Made by a program: the position numbers and the translations under genes. Below, piece by piece: positions 1 through 11,600 of a DNA stretch of 64,000 nt. The notes under the pieces are model-generated. The model was not told where the DNA came from and searched no databases. It worked only from the letters and a program-made list of their open reading frames with translations. Numbering within the stretch: the first letter of the stretch is position 1; every line of letters begins with the position of its first letter. The stretch comes from Caenorhabditis elegans. Taxonomy: Eukaryota; Nematoda; Chromadorea; Rhabditida; Rhabditidae. The stretch lies in contig NC_003281.10 in assembly GCF_000002985.6 (NCBI RefSeq), forward strand, positions 1,922,001 through 1,986,000. The letters are read 5' to 3'.

Positions 1-1369
1 ACTTGAAATTCCGGATGTTAAGGTCCTTTTTAGTGAAACTTACGATGAAATGTGAGCCATCGAGCTCATAATGCTACGTTCAACAAGAAATAATGCGAAA
101 ATCTGAATTATTTTGAGAAAAACTTGAAATTTCAGGGTTTTTCCACTAGAAATTGGTTGCCCGAGAAGTCATAAGTCCAACTTTCACCAGAAAACTTGGA
201 ATTACAGACTTCAAGTGGTTATATTGAACGAATAATATTTAAAGTTCACTCAAAAGTCCAAGTTTAACGAGAAATCGGCTTAAAAGCTTGGAATTATAGA
301 CTTCAATCGGTTATATTGAGCGAATACTATAAAAAGTTCAATTTTTGCGCTCTAACTTGAAGTTCCATTATTTGAGAACTAGAAACAGCTGAAATTAGAG
401 TAACCTGCTTAAAACTGCAGCAATGTAAGAATAGGCAGAATTTCTATAAAAAACTCGACTTTCCTCTTGACTTATTGGTCTTTGAAGTGTTCTTGAACTT
501 TTCTTCCATAATGCCCGTCGAATCAAATTGAATAGAGAAAATCGCATTAAGACTAATTCTCGCGCTTTCCGATCTTTTTTCTCGCTAATGAGTCAGAAGT
601 TATTCACTAATCCGTATATGTTTTCGTAAAATCTTTCCGGGATTAATTGATTATCACTCCGGATATAGAATGTGCTCTACGAGAGACGCCCGCGTGATTC
701 GCTTCTAATCCTTCAATTTGAAAAAGGAAACGATTTCAAAGATGTATGAGATTACATATGAATTGGAGCTGGGATATATGAATGATCAGGATTTTCCCCG
801 TGATTTTCTGAGAAGATTAAGCTTCAAATACCAAGAAATTGATTAGCTGAACAGAATTTTCTTGCTGAAAACTCTAATGTAGGGGATTTTTGAGTACGGA
901 GTCGTAGGGGCCTGTCAACTGAACTTTGAAGAAAATCTGAAAATCAGAAAGTGGCGGATTTGAGAAAATTTGGAGTAATTCAGTCAGACCAAATATTCCT
1001 TGAAAATTCTCAAGAAATCGTGAAAAATTATTATTTTTCACCAACATTGATTTGGCAACTCAGAAGCCTGAAGCCTAGGCTGCTGAAGCTTTGGAATCGA
1101 GTAAAAGCTTGCGCTTAGAAGCCTGACGCTTCAAGGAGTCTAGAACTGGCTAGAGGTAAGCCAAGCCAGAAGCCTGAAAACTACGACGAAAAGTCTGGGC
1201 CTGGAAACTGGAAGCTCGTACAACATCAAAAATTGCACCAAAAATTCCACGAATTCCGAGTAAATTTCCAAGTCTCCAAAACTTGCGGTCCCCCGTTTTT
1301 TTTTTTGGAAATTGCGGGGCCTTGTCAATTTTCGAGTTTCCTCTTCTCTGACTCGCGGAGCACCTTCGT

Positions 1370-1850
1370 CAATAATTCATGGTTTTCTTCTTCTTCTTCT
1401 TCTTTTTCGTCTCTTCTCGCGTTTTTGCATGAAGCTCCCCCACCCCCCGTACCTAATTAGATGCTGATGTTGTTGTGTGCGCCATCAGCACCTGCCAGCA
1501 GCTCTTTCCCTCCGCCGTCATCGTCACATCTTCTTCTTCTTCTTCTTCTTTTTCGTTTCGTTTCGCTTCACCCCGCCTATACCCGGGGGTCCTGTGCCGA
1601 GAAAGGCGCGCGAGCGCGCGGTCGGTCAATCTTTTGTCGTTGTCTCTGGCGGCCTCCGAGTCTCTTCGCCGATTCGTCGTGTTCTCTAATGTACAACCTC
1701 ACTCATTTGTCTTCTGATGGATTTGATGATGCATTGTGTAACATTCGCACACAAAATGTCTGAGCGCCGCCGCTCACTTGTGCGCGCGCGCGCGCGAGCG
1801 ATCGGACAGCCGGCTGCTGCAGGACACCACGGCGAGAGGGATGAAGAGCG
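1370..1850 (+). promoter_or_regulatory. CT-rich/CpG-rich promoter-like block 1
   Basis: Runs of TTC triplets (1386-1410, 1528-1550) are followed by CpG-rich sequence with alternating GCGC tracts near 1605-1625 and 1782-1800. The sequence TCGTGTTCTCT near 1677-1687 recurs in the next CT-rich block. This composition differs from the surrounding AT-rich DNA and resembles C. elegans core promoters with T-blocks. Promoter activity is an inference. Confidence 0.3.
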
Positions 1851-3149
1851 TGTCAGAGATGCAGACACACCCCGCCGAGAATCGGAAGTTTGAAGAAACA
1901 AGGACGTAGATCATGAACCTTAAAATCAGGGGTCATTACCTAGATCTGGAAATGTTGTGGATAAACTGAAACTGAAACCCAGTTGCTCCGCGAGGAGCTC
2001 GTTCCGATCTTCAGGATCCCCCCCGCCATCCCTGATTCCACTTTTTTTAATCGACGTCAATCTCGACTACTTTCACTCGCCGTCGCGCATCCATTCTGAC
2101 ACAACAAGTGGTGTCTCCGGCTTGAAGCAGCGAATCGTACACATCGTCTGGACTTTCACTCGACGCGAACAGGATGGATGTGGTTCGCGGAAAACTTGAA
2201 CTTTCGAGGAAAGGGGAAAGCCTAGAAGTCCGGATTCTGAAGAGGTCCGGGTGATCGGTGAGGATCAGCTTGAAGATCGATCCGAGAAGTTGCAGAGCTG
2301 AAATTCTGGATCATCCCAAAAGATCCCAAAAGATCACAGAATCCGTCTGCAACACTCTGAAAGCCCAGGCACACTGGCCACACATCAGCGAATGATGTCA
2401 GCTATTGTAAACTCCGCCAAGAATTCACATGAAGGGTTATGGTCCTCTCAACGTTTATCCTAAGCTGTGAAGGATCAGAAAAATCGGAGTTCTCTGCAAA
2501 TGTTGGAGGATCAGAAAAGGATCTCAGAGGGCGCTGAGGATCAGCTGGCCAGATCATCCTGAAATCAGCTAAGGCGGTTCAAGATCAAGTCAAGGGTCCG
2601 ACTAACGGATCATGGGCTTCAATGGGCTTAACTACATCACAAAAACCGTCAAGGATCTGAAAATCAGCCGTGTCAAACTTCATGGCCAGCCTGAGCAATT
2701 CACAATACAGAACTTCCGCCTCTGAGCCGTGTTGAAGATCAGCTTAAGCTCAAATCCATCAGAATTCATCCGAGTTGTTACAAGATGAAGCCTATCAACG
2801 CTTCATGATCATCCTAAACTGGATCAGAATCATGGGAACGCTTAATTCATCAGATAGGATAACGTTAAAGATCAGAAAGTCAGCTGAGCTCGTGATAGCT
2901 CGTCCTAAGCTCAAGTGGAAGCTTGTCAGTGTAAGCTCGCCCAATGAAAAAAGCTGAACAAAGATCAGAAGATTCTTCTTCGACCCCCGATTTCGAAATT
3001 ACTAGCCGAATTTCATCACTATCAGTATATTAATATAAATAGTCGACTAGAAATCAAGAAGTACTTTGATTCTGTTTGCGACTAACACACATACATAACA
3101 ACAACATGTGACCGACCAACTCCGACATATTATCATCTTTTTTATCGCC

Positions 3150-3535
3150 AGGCCACCACCTCTCTGCTTCTCTGCTCCCTCTCTCTCTCTCTCTCGTTTT
3201 GAATAGTTTGATGGTTGTTGTCGGTGCATTCCGCTCTCTCCTGCTTCTTCTTCTTCTTCTATTTTCTCCCCTCAACACTGGCGTTTCCAAGTCTCCGTCG
3301 TGTTCTCTGTGTGTGTGTGTGTGTGTGCCACCGGGCTTCACACACACACACACACACGCCTGACCGTCGTGTTCTCTGTTTCGGAAGCCTCCGCCAAGGT
3401 TGTGGCCTTCGCGCATTTTGTGTCGTGTTCTCTGCGTCTCAGTCTCTCTCTCTCTCTGCTGGCACTTTGTATCGAACCAAGTGACACTGACACAGACGAA
3501 TGAGAATTTCTCTTTTTTTCTCATCTTTTTCTGCA
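3150..3535 (+). promoter_or_regulatory. CT-rich promoter-like block 2 with (GT)n and (CA)n
   Basis: A (CT)n tract near 3178-3196 is followed by TTC runs, a (GT)n tract near 3306-3328 and a complementary (CA)n tract near 3340-3357. The GT and CA tracts can pair in a short foldback. The word GTGTTCTCTG appears three times (near 3300, 3368 and 3424), as at the other CT-rich blocks. It may be an alternative promoter or first-exon region for pqn-41. No start codon can be assigned. Confidence 0.3.
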
Positions 3536-4178
3536 TCTGAGGGTGGTGGTCAGGAGATTGATGGGGAACTCAGTGCTTCCAGGCTTTCAGGCCTGTGGCC
3601 CAAGGCTTTTGGGCTTTGAGCTCCAACCGGCTTCGAGTAGCCTAGTTTCCTTGCCAACAGCGTGGTTTTCAGGCCAGTGAGCTTCTAGGCTACTGAGCCT
3701 TGGCCGAGCAGACATCGAAGCCTCAGGCCTCTAAGCCGTTATGCTTCCGAGCTTAACACGCCTTGGGAGCTGGAGCTTAAACTGGCTTCAAGCTTTAGAA
3801 TTCCAGACTCCTAGGCTTCAAGCCGAGATCCGTGGCTTTCAGGCTTCTGGTTGGCTTGGCTTACCAGAGGCTTTCAGGTCAGTGAGCTTCTGCCTAAGTC
3901 CCCGGAACCTCAGGCCGCCAAGCACAAGCTTTTACTTGAGCTTCAGAAGCCTAGATTCCTAGGCTTCAGGCTGCTTCTGCTCCCAGCGTACCAGCTAAGC
4001 CTCCACGCTTCTGGGCTCCGTCTAGGCTTCTGGGCTCCGTCTAAAAAGCTTATTTTCTAGCCCAAATTCAACCTATATGGCTGCTGAGCTTTGGCTCATG
4101 AATTCAGCTGCAGCTTATTGGCTCAGTTTTGCTTCTGCAATTTTCGCCGGTCTTACTGCTAAAAATTAATGAGCTCGA

Positions 4179-4186
4179 TGACGTCA
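4179..4186. promoter_or_regulatory. Palindromic CRE-like site TGACGTCA
   Basis: A perfect 8-bp CRE palindrome (TGACGTCA), the consensus site of CREB/ATF bZIP factors, lies about 300 bp before the third CT-rich block upstream of pqn-41. A single 8-mer match can occur by chance, so its regulatory role is an inference. Confidence 0.25.
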
Positions 4187-4489
4187 TGGCTAAACTGCAC
4201 ACGCTTGCTCTTCTGAGAAAGAGCACCAGCGGAAGAGGTGTGTGTGTGAATTATGCAATAGAATACGCACGACATGTGTATTCTTTGTGCTCCGAGAGCC
4301 TGTGGGATTTTAGGATTTTAGCAGAAAAATTAGGTTTTATAGTCCGGTTTTTCGAGCTTTTTTCTAGCAATTTTTCCAGACAGTGAAATTCGGATTTCCA
4401 ACCACTTTTTGTTCAAATTTTCAAAATTTAGCCAAAAATTGAAAATTTTCGAAGTCAAATTTTGCAACAAAATCGATTTCTAAGATCAA

Positions 4490-4780
4490 ATTCGAGTTTG
4501 TTCGCATTCTCTCCGCCGCCGCCGCCGCCGCTACCACCAACATCACCGTCCTCTTCTCTAGCACACTCTCTCTCTCTCATCGTGCTCTCTGCGTCTCTCG
4601 AACCGTCTGCATCTCTAACCAGCTCTCCTGATCTCTCGTCGCCTCCTCTCCTCGTCTTTCGCCCATTTTTCCTTTTCCTTTCTCACCCGGTTGTCGTCGT
4701 CGTCGTCATTTTGCTGCTGCCTGGCGCTGTGTCGATTCTCTCGTTTTTTTTTTTTTTTTTTTTCGTTTTTTTCTCCTTCT
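4490..4780 (+). promoter_or_regulatory. CT-rich promoter-like block 3 with T-block
   Basis: A GCC-triplet run (4512-4530) is followed by dense CT-rich sequence including CGTGCTCTCTGCGTCTCTCG, then a long poly-T block (about 4744-4770). This resembles C. elegans promoters with T-blocks and is the closest such block to the first pqn-41 exon seen at 5677. Confidence 0.35.
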
Positions 4781-5676
4781 CCCGAGATAGTGTAGTCTTT
4801 GGACGGGTTTCCGCTGGAAATTGAGTTTTTTAGGTACCGATTTTTGATGATTGACCCGCATTATCAGTCCTTTTCACTGTGAAATTCGAGGAAATCACGT
4901 TTTTCTCGTCTATTTTCGAATTCCCCGTCATTTTTCACCCCGGGAGCTCAATTTTCTGACTGTTAGCTTCAAATTTAAGAAAATTGTGCATTTTTGCGTA
5001 AGAGATCCCCGGTGTTTGCGTATTTTTGGAGCTACAGTACCCCAAAAATGTCAAAAGTCGAGCTAGAAGCCTAAAAAAACCGGCGGCCGGGTGTGAAATT
5101 TGATGGAGAATTCGATTTTAAAACTATTTTCGAGGAAAATTTAACTTGAAAGCTCGAAATCCGGGGTTAAGATTAATTTTTAAAACATTTCATGAAAAAA
5201 TTCGAATTTCCCATCTAATTTCACGTCTAAACGCTATTTTTCAACGTTTTATCTGAAATTTCAAATTTTCCGGGGAATTCGAAAATTTGAGCTAAATTTT
5301 AAGAAAAATTGATTTGACGTCGCTTTTGAAGGTTTTAACTCGATTTTGAACAAAAATCATAACTAAAATCGAATTTCTCATCACTTTTCACCCATAACTG
5401 GCTTTTTCCTGGCATTCTAACTCAAATTTTGAATTTCCCGGGGTACTGTAGCCCCAAAAGTACGCAAACACCGAGCGGCTTACGACAAAATGCAGAATTT
5501 CTCAAAACCCTGCGAAAACCATCCAGATAGGGGTAAAAAAGGTCGCTGAACCCGAATTTGAGACTTTTTTGTCAAAATTTTCAAGTTTAAGCTGAGAAAA
5601 ATTCGATTTTCGTCAAATTTTCGAGTAAATTGTCGATTGTTTTTTCGCAATTTTCCGCAATTTTTCTCTCTTTCAG

Positions 5677-8600
5677 CGTGAAAATCAGCTCCGTCAACGT
5701 CAGCAAAACTTTTTTGATCTGACGTCATCGTCGCCGGCCACGTCATCATTTGTGACGACACAAGTAGTTGTTCCACGTCTTACACATCTCGAGGAACGGC
5801 TCATCGAGTTGGGTGTCGAGCACGAAGTTGTGCAGCATACGCAGAGATTACAGTCGGAATTTGAGAATTATCATCATCTCCAGCAGCAACATAATCATCA
5901 GAATTTCCAACAACAACAACAGGGAAATCACGATTTTGTGACCCCGAAAGTGAGTTTTTTCGATTTTTTACTATGAAATTCAGATTCCCCGCCAAATTTC
6001 ACCCTTGGAGCACTTTTTCTGGACTTTTAGCTCAATTTTTGAAATTTTCGGGTTACGGTAGCCTCGAAAATACGCAAACACCGGGGGGGCCTCACGACAA
6101 ATTGCACAGCTTTCGCAAATTTGAAGCTGGTGCTCTGAAAATTGCGTTTCCCGGGGTAGAAAACGACGGGGGATTCGAATTTTTCATCAAAAACTATTCA
6201 AATCGAGTTTTTTTAAATGGAAATTCACATTTTTTGAGTTTTTAGAATTTTTCAACTTGAAAATATAATTTTTGTAAAAAATAATGCTCAAATTCGAGTT
6301 CCCCGCCAAATTTTACCCCGGAATCCTGTTTACTCGGGCTTCTAGCTCGAATTTTCATAATTCCGGGGTACTGTAGCTCCGGAAGTACGCAAACACCACA
6401 GGTCTCACGACAAAATGCACCGTTTTCGTATTTTTGGTGTTAGCGGTCTGAAAATCAGGCTCTTAGAGTGAAAAATGACGAGAATATCGAAAATCGACTT
6501 GAAAATTCGTTTTGCACAAATTTTTGGAGTTAAAAAAGCGAAAAAATCGGAATTTTCCGTCAAAATTTGAACATTTTAATTTGATTTTCGTATTTTGCGT
6601 CATTTTTCACCCCCGGACCCCTATTTCCAGACCGCTAACACCAAAAATATGCAAACTGTGCATTTTGTCGTTAGCCACTCGGTGTTTGCGTATTTTTGGC
6701 GCTACCGTAACCCGGAAAATTTAAATTTTGAGTTAAAGACGTTGAAAATAGCGTATAGAGGTGAAATTTCATGGGAAATTTGAATTTTTACATGAAATTT
6801 TTGAAAATTAATTTCAAACCCGGATTTTTTAAGCTTTCAAGTTAATTTTTCCGTGAAAATAGTTTCGAAATCGAATTCCCCATCAAATTTCACACCTAAA
6901 CCCATTTTCTCAGGCTTCTAGCTCGATTTTTGAAAATTTTGGGGTACTGTAGCTCCAAAAATACGCAAACACCGCGATCTCTTACGCAAAAAGGCACAGT
7001 TTTCTCAAATTTAAAGCTAGCGGTCTGAAAATTGAGCTCCCGGGGTGAAAAATGACGGAGAATTTGAAAATGATAATGAAAATTTGAAAAAATCACTTTT
7101 TTCAGGCCCCACAGGACAAACAAAAACGGAAATATACAAAGCGAAAAGCTCTTCTCAACACAGCAGTGGCTTCTTCGTCGGATCAAAACGGCATGAAAAG
7201 TCCCGGTAGTTCGGCGATGGAAAATGCTGCCGCTGCGGCCCAGGCTGCTCAGGCCCAGGCGCAGGCAACAATACCTACACCTACAGTAAACCTACCAGAT
7301 GTTGTGGCAATTGCCGCTGCGGCGGCAACCGCCCAACCGTCGGCCGCCGCCGCCAAACGCCCGGCCAGTGAAACACCGCCAAATGGGCTGCCAAAAGTCC
7401 CAAGACACGATGAGCAACAGCAACAACAAAATAATGCACATTCTATTGTGATGGGCGCTCGAGAGGGATTTTTGTGCGTTTTTTGAGCAATTTTAATCGA
7501 AAAATTTGAATTCCTCGTTTAATTTTACCCCCGGGAGCTGTTTTTTAGCTCAAAAAAGCTTAAATTGAGAACAATTGGATTTTCTACCCAAAAATGCGGG
7601 GACAATGCAATTTTTAATGCCAAAATTGAATTCCCCGCGTAATTTTACCCCTAGCAGAAGTTTTTCTGTGGTTCTAGCTTGATTTTTGAATTTCCCGGGG
7701 TACGATAGCCCCAAAAGTACGCAAACACCAAGAGGGGCTCACGACAAAATGCACAGTTTTCCAAATTTGCATATTAGCGGCCTAAAAAATGGGTCCCTGG
7801 CCTAGAAATTGACGAGGAATTTGAATTTCTTATCAAAAACTTATAAAACCCGTTGGATTAAGTTGAATTTTGCAAATTTCCTACTTTTCTCTTAGTTTTT
7901 ACTTTTTTTCAATGTGATTTTCGAATTCCCCGCCAATTTTCACCCCGGAATATTTTTTTCTAGGTTCCTAGCTCAAAATTTGAATTTTCCGGGGTACGGT
8001 AGACCCAAAAGTACCCAAAAACCAAGGGGGGCTCACGACAAAATGCACAGTTACCTTGATTTGGAGGCTAGAGACCTGAAAATTGTGTTCCCGGGGTGAA
8101 AAGTGACGGGGAATTTGAAAAATGACTTGAAATTCAGATTCGTAAAGTTTTAACGACTGAAAAAAAAAGTCGGATTTCCATCTGAAATTTCAAATTTTAG
8201 AGTCAATTTTCGAGTTCCTCGTCATTTTTCACTCCGGCAACCTTTTTTTAGTGGCACTGACATCAAAAATACGGAAAATCTGCATTTTGTCGTAAGCTCC
8301 TCGGTGTTTGCGTATTTTTGGCACTACCGTACCCCGGGAAATTTGAATTTTGAGTTGGAGCGTCGCGGAAAAAGCTTTTAAAGGCAGAATTCGATGGGAT
8401 ATTCGATTTTTTACATGAAACTTTTTGAAAACTAATCCTACCCCGAATTTCGAGCTTTCAAGTTGAATTTCCCGTGAAAATAGTTTCAAAATTGAATTCC
8501 CCGTCAAATTTCACACCGGATCCTTGGTTTTTAGGCTTCTAGGTCAAATTAAAAAAATTTTGGGGTACTGTAGCTCCAAAAATACGCAAACACCGGCGAT

Positions 8601-11600
8601 CTCTTACGCAAAAATGCACAGTTTTCCCAAATGTTGAGCTAGCAGTCTGAAAATTGAGCTCCCGGTGTGAAAAATGACGGGGAATTTGAAAATCGAAGTG
8701 AAATTTCACGAAAATTACAAATTTTTGATTTTTTCAGAGCAATGAACCCATCTCTGGCGGGCCACGTCTTCCCAGCGAGCTCAGCGTCAACTTCGGGAGC
8801 TCCGGGAGCCCACTCAGCAACCACCAGCGGAGGAGCCGGCCTAATCGGGATCTCAGCAGCAACTCAGGCTCAACTTCAAGCTCAACAGGCTGCTCAGGCC
8901 GCCGCCGCAGCAGCAGCAGCAGCAGCTGCTCAGGCGACCCAATCTCTGTACATTAATACATCAGTTGCTCCGGGAGCACAAGCAGCTTCTGCTCAAGGTG
9001 GCGGCGGTGGTCAAGTGGTGGCTGCTCAACAATCAAATCAGGCGGCAACAGCAGAAGCTATTCGCCTACTTCAAGGCCTTCCACCATTCCTTACTGCTGG
9101 AAGTGGCTCGGCTGGAATTCCGTACTTTTCGGCCCTTTCCCAGCAGCTCAATCAGTTGGGAGCAGCGGCTCCGGGAGCTCCTGGAACACTGAATGGGCTT
9201 CAATTTCCGGCAAATGCGGCGCTTGGGCCACAACTTGCCGGAGCAGCATTGCTCGCCGCTGTGCCAGGTGCTCAGCAACAGATTAAGGTAGTTTTTTTAA
9301 AAGCGAAAATTGAAGTTTTCTGGAATTTCCAGCAGTAATTTTCCCGATTTTTCAGTATCAAATTCGAATTCCCCGCGTAATTTTACCCCTAGCAGGAGTT
9401 TTTCTGGGATTCTAGCTTGATTTTTGAATTTCCCGAGGTACGGTAGCCCCAAAAGTACGCAAACACCGTGGGCTTTACACGGACAAAATGCACAGATTCC
9501 CTATTTTTGATGCTAGCGGCCTGAAACATGGGTTTCCAGGCTTGAAAATGACGAGGAATCCGAAAATCGACTTGAAAATTGAAGTATCTCAAAATTTGTA
9601 GCTGAAAAATCTAAATTTTCAAAAAACTACAATTTTTATTGAAATTTTCAAATTTTCAGTGCAATTTTTGAATTCCTCGCCTATTTTTACACATAAATCA
9701 CCCTTTTCTATCCGCCCAGCTCATAATTTAAATTTCGCGGGGTACTGTAGCCCCAAAAGTACGCAAACACCGCAGAGCCTTACGACAAAATGCACAGATT
9801 CCCTATTTTTGATGCTAGCGGCCTGAAAAATGGGTCCCTGGGGTGGAAAACAACGGGGAATTCGAATTTGTTACTGAAAATTCTGAAAAAACACGAAAAA
9901 ATAATTTTTAAAACTGAAAAATTTTAAAAATTTCCAAAAAAACGACCAATTCTTCTCGCAGAGACCCGGTCGCTGGAGTGGAATGCATGTAAAAATTGCG
10001 ACCGACATTCAGAACTACAAGCAATCACAGGAGAAGAAGCTTCCGACGGATATTCAATCCACGTCATCATCATCGGCTGCGCCTGCTTCGGCTCCGGCTC
10101 CGCGAGCCGGTGCCGGTGCCGGTGCCACATCATCATCGGCCGCATCATCGTCCACCTCAACACCATCATCATCTTCCCATCACAAAAAATCATCACCACC
10201 GCATCATCAAAAATCGGCGGCTCCATCGGCTCCGCCGCGTGACGTCACTAGTGCTCATGCTCCGCCTCCGCCGGCATCGTCGGCTCCGATTGTTGGAGCT
10301 CCGAGGCAAGGAGCCACTCCGCAGGCTGCTCCCGCCACTACGCCTGCAACAACGTCGCAACATCAACAATCGATGTGAGGGTTTTTTTTTTGGTTTTTTT
10401 TCTGGTTTTCCTGGTTTTCTATCGATTTTTCCAAGTTTTTCAGAAAAAATCGGATTCTCCACAAAATTTTAGCCTGGAAATCGTTTTTTCCGATGGTCTA
10501 ACTCGAAATTTGAAATTCCCGGGGTACTGTAGCCTCAAAAGTACGCAACCACGAAGCGCCTTACGACAAAATGCACAGATTCTCTATTTTGAGCCCTAGA
10601 GAGCTGAAAATTGGGGTCCTGCGGTAGAAAATGACGAGGAAATCGAAAATTGACTTGAAATTTTGATTGGGATAGTTTGAGTTTGAGAGTTGGCTAAAAT
10701 AGTTTAAAAAATCAAATTTCCGACTCAAAATTCCGAAAATTTCGTATCAATTTTCGAATTTCCCGCAACTTTCCACCCCGGGGAACCTATTTTTCAGAGC
10801 TCTGACGTTAAAAATACACAAACTGTGCATTTTGTCGTGAGGCTCTCGGTGTTTGCGTACTTTTCGAGCTACCGTACCCCTCGAAATTTAAATTTTGTTA
10901 GTTGGAGCGCCGGGAAAAACGTTTTTCGGGGTGAAATTGGGTGAAGAATTTGAATTTTTTATGGGAAATTTTGAAAATTACGAGAAAATTTTCTTTTGAG
11001 AAGTTTTGAAAAAATTAAAAATTTTCAAAAAAAAAAAAATTTTTTTTTGAAAGTTTGAATATTTCCGCTTTTTTTTTTATTTTTTTTTATTATTTTTTTT
11101 ATTTCTTAGTTTTCCTCCCCTATGAAAATCCCCAAAAAAAAATTTTTGGTTTTTTTTTCATTCAAAAAAAAAAACCAATGTCTCGTTAATTTTGCAGTCA
11201 ATTCTCCCAATTTCCGCCACCACAGTTATCGGGCGGTGCAGCGTATGCTGGAAACCCGCAGCTCATGGCGGCTGCAATAAATGAAGCAACGCGACGTGTT
11301 GCGTGAGTTTTGTGCATATTGTGTGTGTGTGTGTAGTGTGTGGGTGTATGGCTCAGAAACTGTGGGTGTATGGCTCAGAAACTGATTTTTTTTTTTTGAT
11401 TTTTAGTCATTTTTTACCTAAGAAAACGCTGAAATTTGCAACAAAAAAAACCCCCCGGAAAATTGGCTTAAAAACGCAATTCCCACCCACTTTGACCCTA
11501 AAAAAATGGCTTAAAATTTGAATTTTTCGGATTTTCAGCCTTTTGGGGCTAACAATGTTAAAAGTTGTGAATTTTGGCTGAATTTGTGTCAAAATTCACT

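Larger units (their letters stand above)
1..5676. other. Region upstream of first supported pqn-41 exon
   Basis: I could not support any protein-coding exon here. Long open frames are low-complexity (CT/GT microsatellite or proline runs). About 1-1060 is AT-rich and unremarkable. 1060-1220 and 3560-4075 are degenerate repeats of an AGGCTTC-like word, and 2220-2960 is a degenerate GATCAG-rich stretch. CT-rich, promoter-like blocks lie at 1380-1700, 3150-3530 and 4500-4780. The region is probably 5' flank, alternative promoters and long first introns of pqn-41, because the exon at 5677 begins at a splice acceptor in open frame and so must have something upstream. Confidence 0.6.

Noticed and set aside
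3054..3536. 160-codon minus-strand ORF with THTHTH and basic runs
   Set aside because: It is made of (CA)n/(CT)n microsatellites; no splice signals or family resemblance.
9996..10472. Histidine/arginine/proline-rich frames on both strands over a pqn-41 exon
   Set aside because: These are shadow frames of the S/A/P-rich pqn-41 exon 9962-10374, which joins its neighbours in phase.
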